Assembly (NCBI GenBank): GCA_003315335.1
Contig: QNRL01000013.1
Location: 1 to 64,000 of the forward strand
Direction: 5' to 3'
Length of the DNA stretch: 64,000 nucleotides
Source: Pseudocitrobacter faecalis
GTDB taxonomy: Bacteria > Pseudomonadota > Gammaproteobacteria > Enterobacterales > Enterobacteriaceae
Below the pieces are notes generated by a model. The model worked only from the letters and a program-made list of their open reading frames with translations, had not been told where the DNA came from and did no database searches. The stretch's first letter is position 1; each line of letters begins with the position of its first letter. The translations under genes were made by a program, and so were the position numbers. Below, piece after piece: positions 22,280 through 31,941 of the stretch.

Positions 22280-23233
22280 ATGATCGAAGTTAAACATCTG
22301 AAGACGCTACAAGCGTTGCGGAACTGCGGGTCGCTCGCCGCTGCGGCGGCCACGCTGCATCAGACTCAATCCGCCCTTTCCCACCAGTTCAGCGATCTGG
22401 AACAGCGCCTTGGCTTTCGGCTATTTGTACGTAAGAGCCAGCCGCTGCGCTTTACGCCGCAGGGCGAGATCCTGCTCCAGTTGGCAAACCAGGTGCTGCC
22501 GCAAATCAGTCAGGCACTTCAGGCCTGTAACGAGCCACAGCAGACACGCCTGCGCATTGCCATTGAGTGTCATAGCTGCATTCAATGGCTGACGCCTGCA
22601 CTGGAAAACTTCCATAAGAACTGGCCGCAGGTTGAGATGGATTTTAAATCCGGCGTCACATTTGACCCGCAGCCTGCGCTGCAGCAGGGCGAGCTGGATC
22701 TGGTCATGACGTCCGATATTCTGCCGCGCAGCGGGCTGCACTATTCGCCGATGTTTGATTACGAGGTGCGTCTGGTGATCGCGCCTGACCATCCACTGGC
22801 GGCAAAAACGCGCATTACACCGGACGATCTCGCCAGCGAAACGCTGCTGATTTATCCGGTGCAGCGCTCACGCCTGGATATCTGGCGTCACTTCCTGCAA
22901 CCGGCGGGCATCAGCCCGTCACTGAAAAGCGTCGATAACACGTTATTGTTGATTCAGATGGTTGCCGCTCGCATGGGGATTGCCGCGCTGCCGCATTGGG
23001 TGGTGGAGAGTTTTGAGCGCCAGGGTCTGGTGGTCACCAAACCCCTGGGTGAAGGTTTGTGGAGCCGCCTGTACGCCGCCGTGCGCGATGGCGAGCAGCG
23101 TCAGCCGGTGACGGAGGCGTTTATTCGTTCAGCGCGGAACCACGCGTGCGATCATCTTCCGTTCGTGAAGAGCGCGGAGCGACCCACTTTCGATGCACCC
23201 ACAGCGACGCCAGGATCACCAGCGCGCCTGTAA
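22280..23233 (+). CDS. metR: LysR-type regulator MetR
   Basis: LysR-family activator of metE and other methionine genes, with homocysteine as coactivator. It has 317 residues: a winged helix-turn-helix in the first 60 residues ([19 protein letters not shown]) and an effector domain from about 90. AAGGA precedes the ATG. The last 113 bp overlap the 3' end of yigM on the other strand, an arrangement that yields the same C-terminal ending as E. coli MetR (PGSPARL). Confidence 0.96.
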   Translation: MIEVKHLKTLQALRNCGSLAAAAATLHQTQSALSHQFSDLEQRLGFRLFVRKSQPLRFTPQGEILLQLANQVLPQISQALQACNEPQQTRLRIAIECHSCIQWLTPALENFHKNWPQVEMDFKSGVTFDPQPALQQGELDLVMTSDILPRSGLHYSPMFDYEVRLVIAPDHPLAAKTRITPDDLASETLLIYPVQRSRLDIWRHFLQPAGISPSLKSVDNTLLLIQMVAARMGIAALPHWVVESFERQGLVVTKPLGEGLWSRLYAAVRDGEQRQPVTEAFIRSARNHACDHLPFVKSAERPTFDAPTATPGSPARL

Positions 23234-24020
23234 TGAATGTCGGCCAGTGCGGCTGTTGATGCCAGATAGCCAGGTTAACCAGCAGCCCCGCCGGTACGTG
23301 CATATTGTTCATAATGCCCAGCGTTCCGGCATCCACCTGCGTGGCACCGTAGTTCCACATAAAGTAGCCAATCCCGGAAGCCACCACGCCAAGAAAGACC
23401 AGAATGCCCCATTGCAGCGTGGTTTCAGGCATCTTCTGAGTGTTGCCCAACAGCGACCACGCCACAATCGCCACCAAAAACGCGCCAAGATAGAACCACG
23501 CAAAAGCGTTATGCTGCGGCATCGGGCGGGTTTCCATCAGGCGCTTGTAGCCCACCATACCCATCGCGAAGGTGATATTGGAGAGCTGCACCAGCAACAA
23601 GCCCGTCCAGAAGTGCGAGGTTACCTGATCGTAGCGGATAATCCCCGCGCCAATCACTGCCAGTAATGCGCTGAACGCATACCCCCAACGCAGGCGGCGC
23701 TTACTCATCAGATCATAAATAAGGGTAATGTAAAGCGGCGTTAGTACGGTAAACAGCAACAGTTCGGACACCGTCAGGTAGAGATACGCGCGGAAACTTA
23801 GCATATACATCACGCCAAGCTGCATCGCACCCACCAGCATATACAGGCCGACCGTTTTCAGGCTGTTGCCACGGGTACGCAGAAACGGCAGAAAGACGAG
23901 TGCAGCCAGGCCAACGCGCACCAGCACGGCAAAATAGCTGTCGACGTGCCCGGCCAGATACTCGCCGTAAAAGCTAAAAGAGAAGGCCCACAGAAGAGTG
24001 GTAATAATGAGTAGCGCCAC
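23121..24020 (-). CDS. yigM: EamA-family transporter YigM (biotin uptake)
   Basis: Ten-span inner-membrane carboxylate/amino acid/amine transporter of the EamA family, 299 residues. Its E. coli ortholog is the high-affinity biotin transporter. Hydrophobic helices run through the whole length, with the two EamA repeats split near residue 145. It is convergent with metR and overlaps it by 113 bp, so the charged YigM tail after the last helix is encoded antisense to the MetR C-terminus. Confidence 0.92.
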   Translation of the reverse strand: MALLIITTLLWAFSFSFYGEYLAGHVDSYFAVLVRVGLAALVFLPFLRTRGNSLKTVGLYMLVGAMQLGVMYMLSFRAYLYLTVSELLLFTVLTPLYITLIYDLMSKRRLRWGYAFSALLAVIGAGIIRYDQVTSHFWTGLLLVQLSNITFAMGMVGYKRLMETRPMPQHNAFAWFYLGAFLVAIVAWSLLGNTQKMPETTLQWGILVFLGVVASGIGYFMWNYGATQVDAGTLGIMNNMHVPAGLLVNLAIWHQQPHWPTFITGALVILASLWVHRKWVAPRSSRTEDDRTRGSALNE

Positions 24021-24106
24021 AATAAATGTCTCTCAGGAAGATGAACACGCATTGTAGCGAAGAGAATGGTTGACGACTGAGCAATAAATACTCAATCGTC
24101 ATTTTT

Positions 24107-24907
24107 TTAATCAAGATAGAGCTTACGCAGGTAGTGCGGCACCGCGTCATCCGCGTTCGATCCAATCACTTCCAGTTCCGGATGCAAATCTTTCAGGCGC
24201 TGATGCGCGCCGGCCATGATGCAGCCTTTGCCCGCCATCGACAGCATTTCGGCATCGTTCATGCCGTCGCCAAAGGCGATACAGTCTTGCAGGCTATAGC
24301 CCAGTTTCTTCGCAACGGCTTCCAGCGCGTGACCTTTGGAAACTCCACCCGCCATTACTTCCAGACAAGTCAGCGTGGAGAAACTGACGTTCACGCGATC
24401 GCCCCAGCGCGCGTTAATCGCCTGCTCAAGTGGCAACAAGACTTCATGGTTATTGCTGGTAAAGAAGACTTTGCTGACGCCTTCCGGCTCCAGCAGGCCC
24501 GGCTCAAAGAGCTGATAGTTGAACACCGCTTCTTTGAAAAAGCGCATCTCTTCCGGGCGATGGCGGTTCATAAACCACTCGTCGTCGCGATAAACATTGG
24601 TAATGATATCGGGGCTGCTGTGCATCACGCCAAAGAGATCGGCGGCAATATCACGATCGAGATTGTGAGCAAACAGCAGATTACCGTTGGTATCGTGCAC
24701 GCGCGCGCCATTAGAGGTGATCATGTAGGCCTCAATCCCGAGATTATCGCGGATCTGCCCTACGTCGATATGATGACGCCCCGTCGCAAACACGAAATTC
24801 AGCCCCTTTTGGGTCAATAATTTCAGTGTCTCTTTCGCATACGGCGTTAAGCGGTGGTCGGGAGCGAGGAGCGTGCCATCTAAATCAGATGCAACAACCT
24901 GGTACAT
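24107..24907 (-). CDS. yigL: HAD-superfamily phosphatase YigL
   Basis: Cof-type HAD phosphatase, 266 residues. Motif I is VASDLDGTLLAPDH near residue 8, motif II FATGRH, motif III a lysine in GGVSKGHAL, and motif IV FGDGMNDAEML. E. coli YigL dephosphorylates pyridoxal phosphate and sugar phosphates, with a role in relief of phosphosugar stress through SgrS stabilising its mRNA. It is downstream of pldB (31 bp after its stop). Confidence 0.94.
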   Translation of the reverse strand: MYQVVASDLDGTLLAPDHRLTPYAKETLKLLTQKGLNFVFATGRHHIDVGQIRDNLGIEAYMITSNGARVHDTNGNLLFAHNLDRDIAADLFGVMHSSPDIITNVYRDDEWFMNRHRPEEMRFFKEAVFNYQLFEPGLLEPEGVSKVFFTSNNHEVLLPLEQAINARWGDRVNVSFSTLTCLEVMAGGVSKGHALEAVAKKLGYSLQDCIAFGDGMNDAEMLSMAGKGCIMAGAHQRLKDLHPELEVIGSNADDAVPHYLRKLYLD

Positions 24908-24948
24908 AAGAGAATTCTACCTTTAAGCCTAGCGGCATAAATGCCGGT

Positions 24949-25941
24949 TTAAGTATGTCGATAGAAAAAATCGACGATAGCATTGAGTGCGACCGAGCGC
25001 ATGGCGTCCTTTTCAAAAAGGATCTCATGGTACGCGCCCTGTATGACAAGCGGTTTATCCCCATCACAGGGATGCCCCGCCATTGCGCGAAGTTCACAAT
25101 AACGGTCATGCATGCGGTTATCTACTACGCGCTCTTCTTCCGCCTGAATGATAAGCGTTGGCAACGTATCGTTGGAGGCACCGGCGATGATCTGCTCACC
25201 GGCAATGATCCCTTCACGGACCCAGTGATACGTTGGCCCGCCCACGCGCAGACGTGGTTCATCCGCATAAAAACGCAGGTTACGCCGATAACGCTGACGG
25301 CTGTGCGTCAGAACGTTAATGCTAAACGGCAGCGCTCGCCAGCGCCCGGTGCCGATAGCATATCCTTCCCGAAGACGCTGATGGCCCTCAGCCCAATCGA
25401 GAATATGACGCACCATCCATTCAGGCAGGCGCATGATAATACCGAACATCGGCGCACAAAGCGCGAGTGCGTCACACTGATGCGGATAACGCTGCAAAAA
25501 AAGCGTGGCTATCGCGCCACCCATTGAGTGCGCGAGAATAAAGCGCTTTCGCCAATGACCCGGCGCGACTTCCTGTTCCCAGAACGCCGCCAGATCGTCA
25601 ACGTAGTCGCTGAATTTTACCACATGACCGCGATGGGTATCCGACAGCATTCGGCCTGAACGCCCCTGCCCACGGTGGTCGATAATCAAAACATCAAACC
25701 CGCTGTGGAAGAGGTCATAGGCCAGTTCGGCATACTTCACGTAGCTTTCGATTCGGCCCGGGCAAATGACCACGACGCGATCGTGGTGCGATGAGCAAAA
25801 ACGCACGAAGCGCACCGCAACGTTATCCACGCCGCGAAATTCCGCCTCTTCGCGCTGACGCCAGAAATCCGTCAGCGGCCCCATCGCAAACGCGGCAAAC
25901 GCGTTTTCTCTTGTTTCCCAGTCCTTTTGCTGCTGAAACAT
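24949..25941 (-). CDS. pldB: Lysophospholipase L2 PldB
   Basis: Alpha/beta hydrolase that deacylates 2-acyl lysophospholipids at the inner membrane. The nucleophile elbow is AHSMGGA (GxSxG) and the Asp/His acids are further C-terminal, with YHEILFEKD holding the His. The frame is open back to 26052, but the conserved start is the ATG at 25941 (MFQQQKDWETREN), giving 330 residues, about ten fewer than E. coli at the C-terminus. It is divergent from rhtB and upstream of yigL. Confidence 0.95.
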   Translation of the reverse strand: MFQQQKDWETRENAFAAFAMGPLTDFWRQREEAEFRGVDNVAVRFVRFCSSHHDRVVVICPGRIESYVKYAELAYDLFHSGFDVLIIDHRGQGRSGRMLSDTHRGHVVKFSDYVDDLAAFWEQEVAPGHWRKRFILAHSMGGAIATLFLQRYPHQCDALALCAPMFGIIMRLPEWMVRHILDWAEGHQRLREGYAIGTGRWRALPFSINVLTHSRQRYRRNLRFYADEPRLRVGGPTYHWVREGIIAGEQIIAGASNDTLPTLIIQAEEERVVDNRMHDRYCELRAMAGHPCDGDKPLVIQGAYHEILFEKDAMRSVALNAIVDFFYRHT

Positions 25942-26050
25942 CGGGCTTCCACCCCTGCTAACCGCTGAAAATCGTTTTTTTGTGAGGCCTGACACAACAC
26001 TCATACAATAGCGTATTGTGGCATAAAAACAGATAATCAGGGAGATTCTC

Positions 26051-26671
26051 ATGACCTTTGAGTGGTGGTTCGCCTACCTGCTGACATCCATAATTCTCAG
26101 CCTTTCGCCAGGCTCCGGCGCTATCAACACCATGACCACATCCATCAGCCATGGCTATCGCGGCGCGGTCGCGTCCATCGCCGGGTTACAGACCGGGCTT
26201 GCCATTCATATTGTGCTGGTTGGCGTGGGTCTGGGGACGCTGTTCTCCCGTTCCGTGCTCGCTTTCGAAGTGCTGAAATGGGCGGGCGCGGCCTATCTAA
26301 TCTGGCTTGGCATCCAACAGTGGCGCGCGGCAGGGGCGATTGACCTCAACACCCTCGCGCAATCCCAGTCACGCTCAAAGCTCTATCGACGCGCGGTGTT
26401 TGTTAATCTTACCAACCCCAAAAGCATCGTCTTCCTGGCTGCGCTGTTCCCGCAGTTTATCGTGCCCCACCAGCCGCAGGTGATGCAGTATGTGGTGCTC
26501 GGCATCACCACCATTGTGGTCGATATTATTGTGATGATTGGCTATGCCACCCTCGCTCAACGAATCGCAAGCTGGATTAAAGGCCCACGCCAAATGAAGG
26601 CGCTGAACAAGGTATTTGGTTCGTTGTTTATGCTGGTTGGCGCGCTACTGGCGTCGGCGAGGCATGCGTGA
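26051..26671 (+). CDS. rhtB: Homoserine/homoserine lactone exporter RhtB
   Basis: LysE/RhtB-family exporter of homoserine and its lactone, 206 residues, about six hydrophobic segments. The N-terminal [13 protein letters not shown] segment and the [18 protein letters not shown] motif are family hallmarks. GGGAG lies eight bases before the ATG. In E. coli it neighbours rhtC directly; here an extra gene separates them. Confidence 0.95.
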   Translation: MTFEWWFAYLLTSIILSLSPGSGAINTMTTSISHGYRGAVASIAGLQTGLAIHIVLVGVGLGTLFSRSVLAFEVLKWAGAAYLIWLGIQQWRAAGAIDLNTLAQSQSRSKLYRRAVFVNLTNPKSIVFLAALFPQFIVPHQPQVMQYVVLGITTIVVDIIVMIGYATLAQRIASWIKGPRQMKALNKVFGSLFMLVGALLASARHA

Positions 26672-26828
26672 AATGGAAGGGTGCACGCAAATTTTAGTGA
26701 ACGAGAAAAGACGTTAACTCCTGCGTTCGAGGAGGCTCGGAACCTGCGCTGAAACTTTTTTTTAGCGCTATTCCCTCCGCCTCCCCGGTGCCAGAATGCC
26801 GCCAGATTTCACACACGGATGATTAAAA

Positions 26829-27725
26829 ATGGCGGATGCAACCACTCCTCATGATGCAGTCTTTAAGGCATTCTTATCCCGACCAGAAACGGCTCGCGAC
26901 TTTATCGAAATTCATCTGCCGCCTGCGCTGGTAAAACTCTGCCGACTTGACACTCTCCACCTGGAAGCCAGCAGTTTTGTAGAAGAGAATCTCCGCCAGT
27001 ATTACAACGACGTTCTCTATTCGCTGGAAACCAGTAAGGGAAGTGGGTATGTGTATGTTCTGATTGAGCACCAAAGCTCACCGGATGAGAATATGGCATT
27101 TCGTTTGCTGCGCTATGCCATTGCCACCATGCAGCGTCATCTGGAAGCCGGGAACAAAACCCTGCCGCTGGTGATCCCGATTCTGTTTTATCAGGGCAAG
27201 CGCAGCCCTTACCCCTGGACAATGAACTGGCTCGATGCTTTTCCGGATCCGGACACCGCGCGCGAGCTCTATTTTCATGCATTTCCACTGGTCGATATCA
27301 CGCTGATCCCTGATGACGAAATCATGCAGCACCGCAGCATGGCCGCTCTGACGCTGGTTCAGAAGCATATCCGCCAGCGCGACATGGCGACGTTGCTGGA
27401 TAAACTGGCGCAGCTATTGACGTTAGAGCAGATGAGCGGACAACAAATCCGCACCCTGGTAAAATACATGATGCTGGCAGGTGAAGAAAAAGACGTTCAA
27501 ACATTACTGTATGGGCTGGCACAGCGCGTGCCGCAACATGGAGAGGAACTGATGACTCTGGCGGAGAAATTATTGAATGACGGAAGACGGGAAGGGCGTA
27601 AAGAAGGTAAGCAGATTGCCCTTATCGACGTCGCGAAAGCCATGCTACAACGCGGCTTTGATTTTCAGACCATCATGGAAATGACCGGCCTTTCGCAGGA
27701 TGACCTAAAGCAGCTTCAGCACTAA
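26829..27725 (+). CDS. Rpn-family recombination-promoting nuclease
   Basis: Protein of the Rpn (transposase_31, YhgA-like) family, 298 residues. It starts TPHDAVFKAFLSRPETARDF. The PD-(D/E)XK nuclease core is intact: Asp61 in NDVLYSL and Glu80-x-Gln82 in LIEHQSSPDENMAFRL. The C-terminus carries a charged GRREGRKEGKQ stretch and a short helix-turn-helix-like end (MTGLSQDDLKQLQH). In E. coli, RpnA-E are DNases that raise RecA-independent recombination. No flanking inverted or direct repeats were found. It lies between rhtB and rhtC, a place where E. coli K-12 has no gene. Family call is firm; biological role here unknown. Confidence 0.88.
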   Translation: MADATTPHDAVFKAFLSRPETARDFIEIHLPPALVKLCRLDTLHLEASSFVEENLRQYYNDVLYSLETSKGSGYVYVLIEHQSSPDENMAFRLLRYAIATMQRHLEAGNKTLPLVIPILFYQGKRSPYPWTMNWLDAFPDPDTARELYFHAFPLVDITLIPDDEIMQHRSMAALTLVQKHIRQRDMATLLDKLAQLLTLEQMSGQQIRTLVKYMMLAGEEKDVQTLLYGLAQRVPQHGEELMTLAEKLLNDGRREGRKEGKQIALIDVAKAMLQRGFDFQTIMEMTGLSQDDLKQLQH

Positions 27726-27732
27726 GACGGCT

Positions 27733-27759
27733 ACCCACCCCGATGCGTTCGGAGTGGGT
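27733..27759. terminator. Stem-loop between rpn-like gene and rhtC
   Basis: ACCCAC-C-CCGA pairs with TCGG-A-GTGGGT: a 10-bp stem with one mismatch and a 5-base loop, just 7 bp after the rpn-like stop and 7 bp before the rhtC stop. There is no clear U-tract on either strand, so intrinsic termination is uncertain; it may protect the 3' ends of both convergent mRNAs. Confidence 0.45.
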
Positions 27760-27766
27760 CAACGGC

Positions 27767-28387
27767 TTAGCGCGAAATAATCAAATGAATACCGAAGCCC
27801 GCGAAAAGCGTACCGGCAAAGCCATCGATCCACTTCGCGGCTTTCTGATATCCGCGACGCATGGCTGGCAATGCAAACAGGCTCGCGACGACGGCAAACC
27901 AGGCAAGGGTTTCGAGGATAATCATCAGGAAAATGCCCCAGCGCGCATCCGCGCCCACGCTGTCGCCAACGAACAATGAAAACACAGACCCAAAATAGAT
28001 AATCGCTTTCGGGTTTGCCAGGTTAGTCAACAGGCCTTTCATAAAACTGCGGCCACTTTTTGCCAGTTCAACCTGCGGTTCCGGTGCCGCGTGGTTCTCT
28101 TTCTTCAGCGCACTGCGCAGCATCTGGTAACCCATCCAGCACAGGTACAAGCCGCCACCGACCATAATAATCGTGTGCAACCAGGCCATTTTTTCGATGA
28201 TCAGGTTCAGACCAAGCAGCGCTACGCCCGCCCAGACCATCACGCCACAGGTAATGCCGAGTACGCCCATCATCGCTTCTTTACGGGAGCGGCTGATCGC
28301 GGTCTGCGACACGAAAAAGAAGTCCGGGCCCGGGCTCATCAACGCAATGATATGCACCAGCGCCACTGTCAGAAACAGAGTTAACAT
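27767..28387 (-). CDS. rhtC: Threonine exporter RhtC
   Basis: LysE/RhtB-family threonine exporter, 206 residues. The N-terminal MSPGPDFFFVSQTAISRS motif and NLANPKAIIYFGSVFS are the family hallmarks, within about six membrane segments. It is 60 bp downstream of recQ on the same strand. Confidence 0.95.
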   Translation of the reverse strand: MLTLFLTVALVHIIALMSPGPDFFFVSQTAISRSRKEAMMGVLGITCGVMVWAGVALLGLNLIIEKMAWLHTIIMVGGGLYLCWMGYQMLRSALKKENHAAPEPQVELAKSGRSFMKGLLTNLANPKAIIYFGSVFSLFVGDSVGADARWGIFLMIILETLAWFAVVASLFALPAMRRGYQKAAKWIDGFAGTLFAGFGIHLIISR

Positions 28388-28447
28388 AACGTACTCGCGG
28401 GGAATAATTCAGTGAGTAACTATATTGGCACTTTTTAGCGCGGTTGA

Positions 28448-30277
28448 CTACTCATCATCGTCGCCATCGACATGTGCGCGGATCAGCGCCATAAACTCTT
28501 TCCCAAAGCGTTCCAGTTTACGCATTCCTACGCCGTTGACGCTGAGCATTTCGCTGGCGGAAACCGGCATTTGTTCTGCCATTTCAATCAACGTGGCATC
28601 GTTGAAGACCACGTAAGGCGGGATGTTCTCTTCGTCGGCAATCGCTTTACGCAGCTTGCGCAGTTTCGAAAACAGTTTACGGTCATAATTACCCACCGCG
28701 GCTTTCTGCATCACGCGCGGTTTCAGGGCGACAATACGCGGCACCGCCAGCATCAGCGGAATCTCTCCACGAACAATCGGACGTGCGGCATCAGTCAGTT
28801 GCAGAGCGGAGTGCTGGGCGATGTTCTGCGTCGCAAAGCCCATATGAATCAACTGGCGAATCACGCTCACCCAGTGCTCATGGCTCTTTTCACGCCCCAT
28901 GCCGTAGACCTTGAGCTTGTCATGGCCAAACTCGCGAATACGCTGATTGTTAGCGCCGCGAATCACTTCCACCACGTACCCCATCCCGAAGCGTTGATTC
29001 ACACGATAAATCGTTGAGAGCGCAATCTGCGCGTCATTCAACCCGTCGTACTGCTTTGGCGGGTCGAGGCAAATATCGCAGTTACCACACGGCTCCTGAC
29101 GTCCCTCGCCAAAGTAGTTCAGCAGTACCAGACGGCGGCAGGTCTGCGCCTCGGCAAAGGCGCCCATCGCGTTGAGCTTATGGCGTTCGATATCCTGCAG
29201 GGGCCCGGCAGGTTTCTCTTCAAGACAACGACGTAGCCACGCCATATCCGCCGGATCGTAAAACAGCATCACTTCCGCAGGCAGGCCATCACGCCCGGCG
29301 CGGCCCGTTTCCTGATAATAAGATTCGATATTACGCGGGATGTCGAAGTGCACCACAAAGCGCACGTTGGGTTTGTTGATACCCATCCCGAACGCGACAG
29401 TCGCGACCACGATTTGCAGGTCATCGCGCTGGAATTTCTCCTGCACGTCCGCCCGCACGGCGTTATCCAGCCCGGCGTGATACGCCCCTGCACTGATGCC
29501 ACGGCTTTGCAGGCGCGCGGCGGTGTCTTCTACTTTCGCACGGCTGTTGCAGTAAATAATGCCGGACTTGCCGCGTTGCTCCTGCACGTAACGCATTAAC
29601 TGATCGAGCGGTTTGAACTTCTCCATCAGCATATAGCGAATGTTGGGACGGTCGAAGCTGCTGATTTGAATAAGCGGATCGTTCAGCCCCAGCAGGCGAA
29701 CAATATCACGGCGCGTCGTGTCATCCGCCGTCGCGGTGAGCGCCATAAACGGCAACGCCGGGAAACGCTGACGAAGCTGACCTAACGCGGCGTATTCCGG
29801 GCGGAAATCATGGCCCCACTGGGAAATACAGTGCGCCTCATCAACCGCCAGCATCACCGGGTTCCAGTGGGCGAGATGCTCCAGGAAGTTATCCAGCATC
29901 AGGCGTTCAGGCGCGATATAGAGCAAGCGAATGTGGCCTGTACGGCAACCCGCCATCACTTCCTGCTGCTGCTCGCGGCTTTGCGTTGAGTTGATGCAGG
30001 CCGCCGCCACGCCGTTGGCGATCAATTGATCGACCTGGTCTTTCATCAACGAGATCAGCGGCGATACCACCACCGTCAGGCCATTCAGCACCAGCGCCGG
30101 AATCTGATAACAGAGCGACTTGCCGCCGCCTGTCGGCATCACCACCAGGCAATCTCGGCCTTCCAGCACGGTATCAATGATGGTTTCCTGGCCCGGGCGG
30201 AATTGCTGATAGCCAAAGGTTTCCTGCAAAACCTGTTTAGCCAGCGATTCCTGATTTAATACTTCCGCCTGTGCCAC
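28448..30277 (-). CDS. recQ: ATP-dependent DNA helicase RecQ
   Basis: 3'-5' helicase of the RecF recombination pathway. It has 609 residues: Walker [12 protein letters not shown] near 50, [17 protein letters not shown], helicase C domain with GRAGRDG, zinc-binding cysteines ([23 protein letters not shown]), winged helix, and a C-terminal HRDC domain (about 525-609). It is between pldA and rhtC, the conserved enteric order. Confidence 0.98.
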   Translation of the reverse strand: MAQAEVLNQESLAKQVLQETFGYQQFRPGQETIIDTVLEGRDCLVVMPTGGGKSLCYQIPALVLNGLTVVVSPLISLMKDQVDQLIANGVAAACINSTQSREQQQEVMAGCRTGHIRLLYIAPERLMLDNFLEHLAHWNPVMLAVDEAHCISQWGHDFRPEYAALGQLRQRFPALPFMALTATADDTTRRDIVRLLGLNDPLIQISSFDRPNIRYMLMEKFKPLDQLMRYVQEQRGKSGIIYCNSRAKVEDTAARLQSRGISAGAYHAGLDNAVRADVQEKFQRDDLQIVVATVAFGMGINKPNVRFVVHFDIPRNIESYYQETGRAGRDGLPAEVMLFYDPADMAWLRRCLEEKPAGPLQDIERHKLNAMGAFAEAQTCRRLVLLNYFGEGRQEPCGNCDICLDPPKQYDGLNDAQIALSTIYRVNQRFGMGYVVEVIRGANNQRIREFGHDKLKVYGMGREKSHEHWVSVIRQLIHMGFATQNIAQHSALQLTDAARPIVRGEIPLMLAVPRIVALKPRVMQKAAVGNYDRKLFSKLRKLRKAIADEENIPPYVVFNDATLIEMAEQMPVSASEMLSVNGVGMRKLERFGKEFMALIRAHVDGDDDE

Positions 30278-30297
30278 ATTGACTCCGTTAACCGAAA

Positions 30298-30327
30298 AAT
30301 AAAAACAGGCGCTATTTTCAGCGCCTG
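30298..30327 (-). terminator. pldA intrinsic terminator
   Basis: CAGGCGCT (30306-30313) and AGCGCCTG (30320-30327) form a perfect 8-bp stem. On the minus strand it is followed by a run rich in U (30292-30305). It lies 69 bp after the pldA stop. Confidence 0.9.
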
Positions 30328-30395
30328 CGTTCTAAACTGCAACGTTTTAGACGAATTCCTTCGGCCATGCTCGCAACGTCGAAGGAAAGCCGTTG

Positions 30396-31262
30396 TTAAA
30401 ACAGATCGTTAAGCATGACACCCACGCCCACGCGCGTTTGATTGAAATTGTAGTCAATCAACGATTCGCCGTAGCCACTGTAAACCTGGGTATAAAGGCG
30501 AACGTGCTTACTGATAGGATAGCTGACGCCCACTTCTGCGCCGCCGTAGCCGGTGTTCCAGTTATACTGGCCCTGCGCGCTCAATACCGCATCACCCAGT
30601 TGATAACCGATTTTCAGACGATAGTAGCCCATATATTTGGTGATATCGGGATTATCGTTGGAATTTCCCACTACATACCAGGGTTTCACTTCCACCAGCC
30701 AGTTGCCGTTCTGCGCCATCAGGCGCGTGTAAAGACGGTTCCAGCTGCGGGAAGTTGGATCTGAGCGACCGTTTGAGTCATGGTTAAAACCAAACTCAAC
30801 ATCGCGCAACGTCCAGCCAGCCCAGGAATAATCGGTGGCAAATCCAAGAAACAACTGCGGTTCATAGTTAGTTTCGCGGAACGGCGACGATTCGCCGCTG
30901 TTCGACAATTGCCACCAGGATCGCTGGGTATACGACGCGCCCAGCACCGAATTATCCCCCAGAATACCGCGCCACAGTGGGAAGGCCAGGCTGAGCTGGA
31001 ATTTCACTTCATCTTTACGCGCGTGCTCGGCCCAATCGTAGGAACTGATCGCCTCTTTATTGAGATCGCTGGTCCAGGTATAAAGCAGATAGTTGCTTTC
31101 ATAAGGATAAAGTGTAAACGGGTTATCATGCTCCTGTAGCAGGTTCGCCATGATACTGCCTTTTACGGCAGGGGTGTCGTGAACGGATTGAATTGTCGCT
31201 TCCTGCGCGAACGCTGAAACAGGCAGCACTGCCGCCAATAACCAACTCCGGGTGAGCTGCAT
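30396..31262 (-). CDS. pldA: Outer-membrane phospholipase A PldA
   Basis: Calcium-dependent outer-membrane phospholipase A1/A2 that degrades phospholipids mislocalised to the outer leaflet and keeps the outer membrane asymmetric. It has 288 residues, with a signal peptide cut after AFA (about residue 19) and a 12-strand barrel ending in Phe. The catalytic His161 and Ser163 lie in FNHDSNGRSDPT, with Asn175 after RSW. It is divergent from yigI and ends at a strong terminator. Confidence 0.97.
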   Translation of the reverse strand: MQLTRSWLLAAVLPVSAFAQEATIQSVHDTPAVKGSIMANLLQEHDNPFTLYPYESNYLLYTWTSDLNKEAISSYDWAEHARKDEVKFQLSLAFPLWRGILGDNSVLGASYTQRSWWQLSNSGESSPFRETNYEPQLFLGFATDYSWAGWTLRDVEFGFNHDSNGRSDPTSRSWNRLYTRLMAQNGNWLVEVKPWYVVGNSNDNPDITKYMGYYRLKIGYQLGDAVLSAQGQYNWNTGYGGAEVGVSYPISKHVRLYTQVYSGYGESLIDYNFNQTRVGVGVMLNDLF

Positions 31263-31423
31263 CAGTCATGTTCTCCTGAACTGATAAATTGTTATGTTGA
31301 ATATGTGAATGTCACTCATTTTACATACTTAAGCATTTAATGCTCAGTAATCCATTCCTAATATAGAAAACAACATTTCATAGGCATAAAATCAACATTT
31401 TATTAACTATTGAAAGGGTTGTT

Positions 31424-31891
31424 ATGTCCGCTGAACTCACTGCCGATGCCGCGCTCAAGCTGGTCGGTGAAATCTTTGTTTACCATATGCCGTTCAACCG
31501 GGCGCTTGGCCTGGAGCTGGAACGTTATGAAAAAGACTTCGCCAAACTCAATTTTAATAACCAGCCAATGATGGTAGGAAACTGGGCGCAAAGCATTCTC
31601 CACGGCGGCGTGATCGCCTCAGCGCTGGATGTCGCGGCAGGTCTGGTCTGCGTAGGCAGCACGTTAACTCGCCATGACACCATCAACGAAGAAGAGCTCC
31701 GTCAGCGGCTTTCACGGATGGGCACAATCGATTTACGCGTCGACTATTTACGTCCAGGGCGCGGCAATCGCTTCACCGCCACCAGCACCCTTTTGCGGGC
31801 AGGCAATAAAGTTGCCGTCGCCCGCGTGGAGCTGCACAACGAAGAGCAGGTCCACATCGCCAGCGCAACCGCCACATATATGGTGGGATAA
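31424..31891 (+). CDS. yigI: Acyl-CoA thioesterase YigI
   Basis: Hot-dog fold thioesterase of the PaaI/YigI group, 155 residues. The [15 protein letters not shown] segment near residue 65 holds the conserved His-Gly-Gly and the acidic catalytic residue of the helix. YigI of E. coli acts on medium- and long-chain acyl-CoA. AAAGG precedes the ATG. It is divergent from pldA and 50 bp upstream of rarD. Confidence 0.9.
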   Translation: MSAELTADAALKLVGEIFVYHMPFNRALGLELERYEKDFAKLNFNNQPMMVGNWAQSILHGGVIASALDVAAGLVCVGSTLTRHDTINEEELRQRLSRMGTIDLRVDYLRPGRGNRFTATSTLLRAGNKVAVARVELHNEEQVHIASATATYMVG

Positions 31892-31941
31892 ACAGTAAAA
31901 TCGGGTAAAATCAGTTTACTTTTTTGTAACGGATGACTCCG

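Noticed and set aside
22268-22280. TGAA-N5-TTCA MetR-like site at the metR start
   Set aside because: It matches the MetR consensus, but it is made of the metR ribosome-binding site and start codon, so the match may be chance; not listed as a site.
26672-27766. The rpn-like gene as a complete insertion sequence
   Set aside because: No terminal inverted repeats or target-site duplication were found, and the protein belongs to the Rpn nuclease family, not to a DDE transposase family.
30356-30387. TTCCTTCG...CGAAGGAA inverted repeat upstream of the pldA terminator
   Set aside because: 8-bp arms with a 16-base spacer and no U-tract; the strong terminator is the hairpin at 30306-30327.
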